56,238 bases of DNA from Candidatus Magnetominusculus dajiuhuensis (GTDB lineage Bacteria; Nitrospirota; Thermodesulfovibrionia; Thermodesulfovibrionales; Magnetobacteriaceae), in NCBI GenBank assembly GCA_015233465.1, contig JADFXP010000019.1:1-56238 (forward strand), in the 5' to 3' direction. Shown one piece after another: positions 50,513 to 56,238 of this stretch (position 1 is the first letter of the stretch; every line of letters begins with the position of its first letter). The notes beneath the pieces are model-generated. The model had not been told where the DNA came from. It was given only the letters and a program-made list of their open reading frames with translations, and ran no database searches. The position numbers and the translations under genes are program-made.

Positions 50513-51207
50513 TTAGTCCATATTCAAAAGTTGACTCCCTAAGTTATTCTCTAACCAAGAAAAATGAACGCACTTTTCCTCTTGTGGAAGTATTGTGATA
50601 TCAAAAAAACATTCATGTAATTCCTTAAGAAACGAATATTGTTTCCAATATTCTAAATAAAAATTCCTGAATATAAATTTTATAAATGTTCCAGGTGACA
50701 GAGGCTTTTTCACTGGAATTCTACAATTATTGTCAATAAAATGCACATGAGTAGAGGGATGAAATTCTGTGCTTATTCTTTCACTATCATAATCAAACCT
50801 TATAGGTCCTTTAAAATGACAATATTTAAAACCTTGTTCAACATACATTTCAATCAAATCAAGTACAGGGTCTGTTAGCAAATCATCATAAGGAATATTA
50901 AAAGGACAAGGATAATACCATAAACTATGAGAAACCAATTTTGTACTTTTAAATGAATATGATATACGTAAAAAACTTCCATCAAATAATAAGCATGAGT
51001 AAGATCTGTCTTGTATTATACTAATATATTGTTCTAACGTTCCAAATCTATTAGGTTTTGATGCCGTAGTATAAGATTGCCGCCATGAAATATTAGTATA
51101 GTTATTATCATTACTATAAGAAATGCTAAGGTATCAATAGAAATACCTTTTTTTGCAAATACATCTAAGGTGTTTTGCAAGTTGTCTCTTAGACTTTTTG
51201 GAGTCAA
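50513..51207 (-). pseudogene. DUF2290 protein gene split by a frameshift
   Basis: The N-terminal part opens at TTG 51207 (SD AAGAGG 9 bases upstream): TPKSLRDNLQNTLDVFAKKG, then runs out of frame and stops. The continuation in another frame begins around 51125 (SYSNDNNYTNISWRQSYTTA, FGTLEQYISIIQDRSYSCLL, SFLRISYSFKSTKLVSHSLW) and reads to 50513 with WYYPCPFNIPYDDLLTDPV and RFDYDSERISTEFHPSTHVH, the DUF2290 core. One base missing (or two extra) near 51118-51130 explains the break. Together about 230 residues. The start is 5 bases after the helicase stop, so the two form an operon. Confidence 0.78.
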
Positions 51208-51212
51208 AATTT

Positions 51213-53342
51213 CTAACCTCTTAAAATACGCTCTAATTTATTCTTTGTATCAATAGGAAGTGTATTTACATCATAATCACCTTTATCTACTAGTTCTAAA
51301 AATTTCTCAAAACCTTCTTCAGCTTTCTTAATATTTGCTTTTTCTCCTGCAGTAAGTTCACGATGTATTGTCCGTAAACTTTCCCTCATTGATTCATCTG
51401 GAACTGTAAACTTAATAACGAATTCATCTTTCACTAATTTGTTAAATTCTTTTTCTAAATTCTTCATCTCAGTACCGCTGCCAACTATCCTCACCCATGC
51501 ACGTGAACGTGTAATTGCAGTAAATATACTATTTCTTAATTTTATGAGTTCACGACCACTATTACAATAGTCGCTATTTGCAATATATACCATTGGAGCT
51601 TCATTTCCTTTAGCGCGATAAATATTTGCAATAGCGACTGAATCAGGTAAGAATATCTCATCAACGCTACTTGTTACTCCGGCTAAATGAGAAGGAATTT
51701 TTCGCGCTCTTAATGCTTGTATAACATCGTATGCTTTTTTCTTAGCGGTTAAAGCGTCAGGTAAAATAATGAGAATGTCATCATAATCCAACTCATCTTC
51801 TTTAATATTAATATAGATTTGATCAGCAATCCAGTTTACTTCTTCATTAAAATTATTAAAACAATAACAAGTTACAGACTCTTTTGATGAAAGTAATTCA
51901 CTAAAATACTCAGGAGAAGAATTAGATTTCCGTTGTAAACTAACTTTTTTATCAGCAACAAATTCTCCTTCTATAAGATTATATCCAATTTCATTCCATA
52001 ATTCATCATCACAAATCTGTACTAAGCCTTCTGCTCTATTAATTCCAAAACCTAAAGCATGAGCTAATGTTAAAGCCCATGATGTATTTCTATAACATAT
52101 AGGAAGTATTATATCTTGTCGAGGGCCGTCATCTGGATTTTCTAATATAACATTAGGATTTCCCAAATCATTTGTACCAAAGAGGTCTGTAAGTGAAGGC
52201 AATGAATAATTAGTTAAATTCTGTAATTCATCATATGCCCAAATCACTCTTTTTGGGTGAGATAAAATTTTATAGATTATTTTAAAAAAAGGAATGGGTA
52301 AATCTTGAGCTTCATCAATAAGAATAGCATCATAAAATGGTTCTATCTTTTTATTTTCAATTACATCTAATATCTCGTTACAAACCCCTTCAAAAGCGTT
52401 TTCTCTACCATACATCGTCATCCCAAATTTAAAATCTCTAACGGGAAAATCTAATTTATCTGCTATTTCTAAGTATAGGCCCGGTTGGGAATTGCTGCCC
52501 CAAGCATGAAGAATTTTTAATTTACCCCAATCAGGCTCATCACTATAATGGTCAAATGAAAAACGTCGGATTAAGTCTTTAAATTGTTGATAAAGAGAAC
52601 GTGTTTGGAATACTACAGCTATATTCCAATTAGGTTTTTGAAAGTGAAGAGAAGCAGCTTTTAATGCAAGTACTATTGTTTTGCCTGAACCAGCTAAACC
52701 TCTAATCCTCTGAGGACCTTCTGGGGTTTCAATTGCTGATTGTTTCTGCCAACGATCTAAATTTGCAATTTTTCTTTCAATTTCCTTTAATTTCCAACCT
52801 TTTGAATTATTTTTTGTTACGTTATCACGCTTTTTTTTAGGCTTAAGAGTTGTTACCCTTTGAATAGCAGCATTTAAAGCTTTAAAATATAACGAGTCAG
52901 TTTTTTCGCATCCTTTTAATACCTCTGCTATCGTAGAACTCGTAGCTATTTTGATATCCCCTATCTTCGTTAATAAATTAGTAGAGTATAGTACAATATT
53001 TATTTTAACTGCTATATTGCGTCCTTTTCTAAGACTCTCATGCCTTTCAAGGTTGGCCTTAACTGCATAATATAGCTTGCCATCAATATCATTTAACTTG
53101 TCTTCATTACTGCTTTTAATAGAAGATTTAATAGTTTCTTCAAGTATTGAAAAAACTATTAAACCAATATCTTCAGAAACAAGTAAGGCATCTATCACTA
53201 TAGAATCATCAACTGAAGCTATAATCGGATATCCAAGATATAACGTTCCACTAATATCAAGTTGTTTTAGAGAAATTATTAGTTCTTTAATAGCTAATGG
53301 ATTTTTGACGTTCCCTGTATAATTTCTAAACTCACTTATCAC
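51213..53342 (-). CDS. Superfamily I helicase with N-terminal nuclease-like domain
   Basis: 709 residues from a GTG. The first 130 residues (GTLYLGYPIIASVDDSIVID, DIGLIVFSILEETI) resemble NERD/PD-(D/E)xK-type nuclease folds. The helicase follows: RIRGLAGSGKTIVLALKAAS (Walker A), FYDAILIDEAQDLPIPFFKI (Walker B DEAQD), RVIWAYDELQNLTN, ILPICYRNTSWALTLAHALG, then IANIYRAKGNEAPMVYIANS and FTAITRSRAWVRIVG, the motifs V-VI of UvrD-like enzymes. Co-oriented with DUF2290, a pairing often met in accessory or defence-like DNA. No restriction or methylation genes are adjacent. Confidence 0.88.
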   Translation of the reverse strand: MISEFRNYTGNVKNPLAIKELIISLKQLDISGTLYLGYPIIASVDDSIVIDALLVSEDIGLIVFSILEETIKSSIKSSNEDKLNDIDGKLYYAVKANLERHESLRKGRNIAVKINIVLYSTNLLTKIGDIKIATSSTIAEVLKGCEKTDSLYFKALNAAIQRVTTLKPKKKRDNVTKNNSKGWKLKEIERKIANLDRWQKQSAIETPEGPQRIRGLAGSGKTIVLALKAASLHFQKPNWNIAVVFQTRSLYQQFKDLIRRFSFDHYSDEPDWGKLKILHAWGSNSQPGLYLEIADKLDFPVRDFKFGMTMYGRENAFEGVCNEILDVIENKKIEPFYDAILIDEAQDLPIPFFKIIYKILSHPKRVIWAYDELQNLTNYSLPSLTDLFGTNDLGNPNVILENPDDGPRQDIILPICYRNTSWALTLAHALGFGINRAEGLVQICDDELWNEIGYNLIEGEFVADKKVSLQRKSNSSPEYFSELLSSKESVTCYCFNNFNEEVNWIADQIYINIKEDELDYDDILIILPDALTAKKKAYDVIQALRARKIPSHLAGVTSSVDEIFLPDSVAIANIYRAKGNEAPMVYIANSDYCNSGRELIKLRNSIFTAITRSRAWVRIVGSGTEMKNLEKEFNKLVKDEFVIKFTVPDESMRESLRTIHRELTAGEKANIKKAEEGFEKFLELVDKGDYDVNTLPIDTKNKLERILRG

Positions 53343-53436
53343 CTTCTATATCAATTTATTTTAACATCCTTACCATTTAATAATTTAACCATTTTAACGG
53401 CAGTATGTCAATAATATGCGAAACTTGAATATCAAG

Positions 53437-54264
53437 TTACAATCTAATTGGCACACCCTTTTGATTAAGATACCTCTTAGCATCTCCAATAGAATACTGT
53501 CTAAAATGAAATATCGAGGCTGCAAGCACTGCATCTGCCGCGCCTATTGTCAACGCCTCATATAAATGCTCCAGATTCCCTGCCCCTCCAGAGGCAATTA
53601 CAGGAATGCTTAGCGCAGTTGAAACTGCCCTTGTCAATTCTAGATCATAACCATCCTTTGTCCCATCTTTATCCATACTTGTTAGCAGAATCTCTCCAGC
53701 CCCGCATTTTTCCATAAATATTGCCCATTTTAAGGCATCAATTCCCCTTGCTCGCCTGCCTCCATGTGTATAAATCTCCCACTTAGCTCCATTTTCCACC
53801 TTTAAATCATCCATAGGGGTATTTCCTTTAAGCCACTCTGGAAATTCAGGGGTTGAACCTGCATAACGCTTTGCATCTATTGCTACTACAATACATTGAC
53901 TGCCAAAACGATTTGATGCCTTGCTTATAAAGTTAGGGTCAACGATTGCAGTTGTATTTATTGATACCTTGTCACAACCGGCATTTAATAGATCTCTTAT
54001 ATCATCAAGTTTTTTTATACCTCCGCCAACTGTAAGAGGCATAAATACGTCATTTGCCGTTTTTTCAACTACATCAAGTATTATCTTTCTCTTTTCATGA
54101 GATGCTGTAATATCTAAAAATGTCAGTTCATCAGCGCCTTGTTGGTCGTAAAATATAGCATTTTCAACCGGGTCTCCTGCATCAACGATATTTATAAAAT
54201 TAACGCCTTTGACCACCCTGCCGTCTCTTACATCAAGACATGGAATTATCCTCTTAGCAAGCAT
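53437..54264 (-). CDS. hisF: Imidazole glycerol phosphate synthase, cyclase subunit
   Basis: 275 residues. [20 protein letters not shown] holds the first catalytic Asp; [69 protein letters not shown] (second catalytic Asp) and [20 protein letters not shown] follow around the barrel. With HisH it turns PRFAR and ammonia into imidazole glycerol phosphate and AICAR in histidine synthesis. The ATG is 2 bases after the hisA stop, and its SD (GGAGGTGG) lies in the hisA 3' end. An extra stretch with [15 protein letters not shown] is present, as in many bacteria. Confidence 0.96.
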   Translation of the reverse strand: MLAKRIIPCLDVRDGRVVKGVNFINIVDAGDPVENAIFYDQQGADELTFLDITASHEKRKIILDVVEKTANDVFMPLTVGGGIKKLDDIRDLLNAGCDKVSINTTAIVDPNFISKASNRFGSQCIVVAIDAKRYAGSTPEFPEWLKGNTPMDDLKVENGAKWEIYTHGGRRARGIDALKWAIFMEKCGAGEILLTSMDKDGTKDGYDLELTRAVSTALSIPVIASGGAGNLEHLYEALTIGAADAVLAASIFHFRQYSIGDAKRYLNQKGVPIRL

Positions 54265-54266
54265 AT

Positions 54267-54998
54267 TTAGTTGCCACCTCCGCTGCTTGCAAGGGCTATC
54301 GCAAGACCAAGATCAAGACTGCCTGAGTATATAGCCTTGCCAGTGATTGCGCCGTATAATCCATTTATATTAAGCAGATTTTTAATATCTTCAATGGTTG
54401 AAATCCCCCCAGACGCTATTACTGGAATCCTGACAGCATTGACAATATCATATGTTTCTAAGATATTTGGACCAATTAACATGCCATCTTTTGATATATC
54501 AGTATAAATTATCCCAGCAGCCCCGTCTTGTTCAACTGCAAGCGCTAGTTCTTTCGCTTTAACTGAAGTAAGCGTTTCCCAGCCCTTTATTGCTACAATG
54601 CCATTTTTAGCGTCTATTCCCACTATAATTCTATTTGGATATTTACGGGCTGCTTGTTTAAGAAGTTCAGGCCTTTCAATCGCAGCAGTACCAAGGATTA
54701 TTCTATCAATCCCTATTGTTACTAATTTGTCAATTGTCTCTAAATCACGAATCCCGCCGCCAAGCTCAAGGGTTATCTCTACCGCCTTTCTTATCTTCAC
54801 TATGGCATCAAGATTTTTCTGCTCCCCGCTAAACGCTCCATCAAGGTCTACAATATGAATTATATCAGCGCCCTTTGAAGCCCATTTCATAGCTGTTGCC
54901 GCAGGATCATCAGAATAGACAGTTACATCATTTATCCTTCCTTGAAGAAGCCTTACACATTGCCCATCTTTTAAGTCTATCGCAGGTATTATTTTCAT
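54267..54998 (-). CDS. hisA: ProFAR isomerase
   Basis: 243 residues. [20 protein letters not shown] (first catalytic Asp), [80 protein letters not shown] (second catalytic Asp) and [20 protein letters not shown] form the beta/alpha barrel. It isomerises ProFAR to PRFAR, the substrate of HisF. hisA-hisF order is standard. The C-terminal SSGGGN overlaps the hisF ribosome site. Confidence 0.96.
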   Translation of the reverse strand: MKIIPAIDLKDGQCVRLLQGRINDVTVYSDDPAATAMKWASKGADIIHIVDLDGAFSGEQKNLDAIVKIRKAVEITLELGGGIRDLETIDKLVTIGIDRIILGTAAIERPELLKQAARKYPNRIIVGIDAKNGIVAIKGWETLTSVKAKELALAVEQDGAAGIIYTDISKDGMLIGPNILETYDIVNAVRIPVIASGGISTIEDIKNLLNINGLYGAITGKAIYSGSLDLGLAIALASSGGGN

Positions 54999-55011
54999 TT
55001 TTATTCCTTTT

Positions 55012-55085
55012 GAGGGTTTTTATAACGGGGTCTAAGACCCCTGCCCTCAAACTCCCGCAAAGGGTTTAAGACCCTTTGAACCCTT
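55012..55085. repeat. Family C compound repeat between hisA and uvrC
   Basis: GAGGGTTTTTATAACGGGGT then CTAAGACCCCTGCCCTCAAA, CTCCCGCAAAGGGTTTAAGA and CCCTTTGAACCC. Its modules (GGGTTTTTATAACGGGG, TCTAAGACCC, CCCGCAAAGGG) recur at 18123 and 45991. Confidence 0.78.
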
Positions 55086-55124
55086 AATTAAAAACATTTT
55101 ATATTATATAATAGATTAAATTAT

Positions 55125-55177
55125 GGGGTCAAGGGGACGAGTCCCCTTGCAGGATTTTAAGGGCAGAGCCCTTATGA
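55125..55177. repeat. Family C repeat at the uvrC stop
   Basis: GGGGTCAAGGGGACGAGTCC then CCTTGCAGGATTTTAAGGGC and AGAGCCCTTATG. The uvrC stop (TAA at 55174-55172) lies inside its last hairpin. Confidence 0.8.
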
Positions 55178-56238
55178 CAATGCCTCTAAAATAATTTTAG
55201 CTAGCTTTGTATTAAACCCTTTGATAGAAGCAATCTCTGAAGCATCGGCAGCCTTAATTTTTTTAATACTGCCAAAGTGTTTTAAGAGAGCAAGCCGTCT
55301 CTTTTTAGAGATCCCTTTAATATCATCAAGCGGAGATTTTAGGATACGATTATCTCGTAATTTCCTATGATAGGTTATGGCAAACCTATGCGCCTCATCC
55401 CTGATTTTGATTAGTAATAATGAAGAAGGGCTTCCGTCATCAAGGAATATTGGTGTCTCACGTTCTGACTGGAATATTCGGTTTGGTTTTTTGGCAATTC
55501 CAACGATATTAGGGGCATCAATCCCGCTTTCTTTTAATCCCTCAATTGCGTACCCAAGCTGACCAAGCCCGCCGTCAATTAATATAAGGTCAGGGATATT
55601 GTCGTTTTTTATAACCCTTATAACTGCCTCTTTCATCATCGCAAAGTCATTAATGCCTACAACGGTCTTTATGCGGATATGCCTGTAACCGCTCTTTTCA
55701 AACCTACCGCGCTGCCAAAAGACAAACGAACCAACGGACTCGCTGCCTGAGATATTTGATATATCAAATGCGCCGATTTCTTCAATAGGCTGTGTTATTC
55801 CAAGCCTTTGGGCAAGCTCTGTGCAAACATCTATATATGAAGTGCCAGATTTTTGGGAAAGGGTTTTTTGGGCATTTTCTTGAGCCATATTAAGAAGTTC
55901 AAATTCCCGCCCTGCCTTTGGCGTTATTATCTTGACTGTTACCCCATGTCTTTTTTTCATCCATTTAGTTAAAAGCGTGATATTATCTGGGCGTTTAATG
56001 GTGATTATCTGAGTTGGAGGCATTATGTCTTTACTATAAAACTGCTCCATAAATGTATATAACAATTCTCCATATCTTAGCCCAGAAACTCCCTTTAGAT
56101 AAAAATCCTTGACCCCGATCAAAGAGCCTCCTCTAACAAAAAATATATTAAATAATCCTGTCCCTTCGTCAGATTGTGCGTAACCAATGACATCCATATC
56201 GCCAAGTTCATTTGAAACCACCTTCTGGGTATCCCATG
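55172..56238 (-). CDS. uvrC: Excinuclease ABC subunit C, 3' part (cut by the window edge)
   Basis: The frame is open to the right edge (WDTQKVVSNELGDMDVIGYA), so about 355 C-terminal residues are seen. GAFDISNISGSESVGSFVFW and YRHIRIKTVVGINDFAMMKE, PDLILIDGGLGQLGYAIEGL and DEAHRFAITYHRKLRDNRIL are the UvrC C-terminal nuclease (RNase H-like) blocks; SPLDDIKGISKKRRLALLKH and a second helix-hairpin-helix end the protein. With UvrAB it incises damaged DNA. The N-terminal GIY-YIG domain lies outside. Its stop is in a family-C repeat. Confidence 0.95.
   Translation of the reverse strand, partial: WDTQKVVSNELGDMDVIGYAQSDEGTGLFNIFFVRGGSLIGVKDFYLKGVSGLRYGELLYTFMEQFYSKDIMPPTQIITIKRPDNITLLTKWMKKRHGVTVKIITPKAGREFELLNMAQENAQKTLSQKSGTSYIDVCTELAQRLGITQPIEEIGAFDISNISGSESVGSFVFWQRGRFEKSGYRHIRIKTVVGINDFAMMKEAVIRVIKNDNIPDLILIDGGLGQLGYAIEGLKESGIDAPNIVGIAKKPNRIFQSERETPIFLDDGSPSSLLLIKIRDEAHRFAITYHRKLRDNRILKSPLDDIKGISKKRRLALLKHFGSIKKIKAADASEIASIKGFNTKLAKIILEALS

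Noticed and set aside
1-56238. CRISPR arrays, rRNA genes, complete insertion sequences or phage genes
   Set aside because: The repeats seen are palindromic and dispersed, without regular spacers; no transposase, integrase or structural phage protein is present among the frames.

Overview
This is an AT-rich bacterial chromosome segment of about 56 kb with dense housekeeping genes and several accessory patches. The mix suggests a Gram-negative, probably uncultivated bacterium of a Nitrospirota/Desulfobacterota-like lineage: surface-polysaccharide glycosyltransferases, sigma-54 regulation, a UbiE/MenG quinone methyltransferase, a periplasmic amidase/GerMN pair next to murI-rph-rdgB-pdxA, and a sensor kinase with cytochrome-c type motifs. 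RNase Y with YmdB is also present. The phylum is an inference from gene content; no rRNA lies in the window.

Layout. 1-6.1 kb (minus): a glycan assembly cluster (membrane glycosyltransferase-like proteins, an MptE-like protein, two GT2 enzymes, a radical SAM enzyme). 6.2-9.2 kb: ubiE, an antitoxin with a nonsense-mutated ParE-type toxin, trmJ, a degenerate GGDEF protein and rnpA. 9.4-12.4 kb: an island of unrecognised proteins with an ankyrin-gene stump. 12.6-17.4 kb: MTA/SAH deaminase, a small HTH-like protein, rho and cca. 17.4-26.8 kb: a pentapeptide protein, rmuC, dgt, then a plus-strand run PHP-TPR-amidase-GerMN-murI-rph-rdgB-pdxA. 27-31.2 kb: tRNA-His with a consensus promoter, an O-methyltransferase, an MBL hydrolase and a sigma-54 activator. 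31.4-33.4 kb: small proteins (NifX-like, Cys-rich, two tandem 27-aa membrane peptides, two unknowns). 33.5-36.7 kb: a peptide/nickel-type ABC importer. 37-41 kb: a possible c-heme histidine kinase, DRTGG and anti-sigma-like proteins and a PHP protein, the set that usually accompanies [FeFe]-hydrogenase operons. 41.2-46 kb: Ser/Thr kinase-TPR, PP2C phosphatase and a kinase fused to a beta-helix. 46-49.8 kb: ymdB, rny, rarA. 50-53.3 kb: a small membrane protein, a frameshifted DUF2290 gene and a superfamily I helicase. 53.4-56.2 kb: hisF, hisA and the 3' part of uvrC.

The most striking structure is a set of short palindromic elements scattered over the window. Family A has GTAGGGGCACG/CGTGCCCCTAC arms, family B is GTCGTGGGACGACACCC, and family C is a compound of GGG/CCC hairpins around gene ends. 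Copies of A and B lie in frame inside conserved genes (rnpA, cca, rph, a protein kinase activation loop), and family C copies form or touch the stop codons of other genes. This resembles the Rickettsia palindromic elements, in an apparently unrelated genome.
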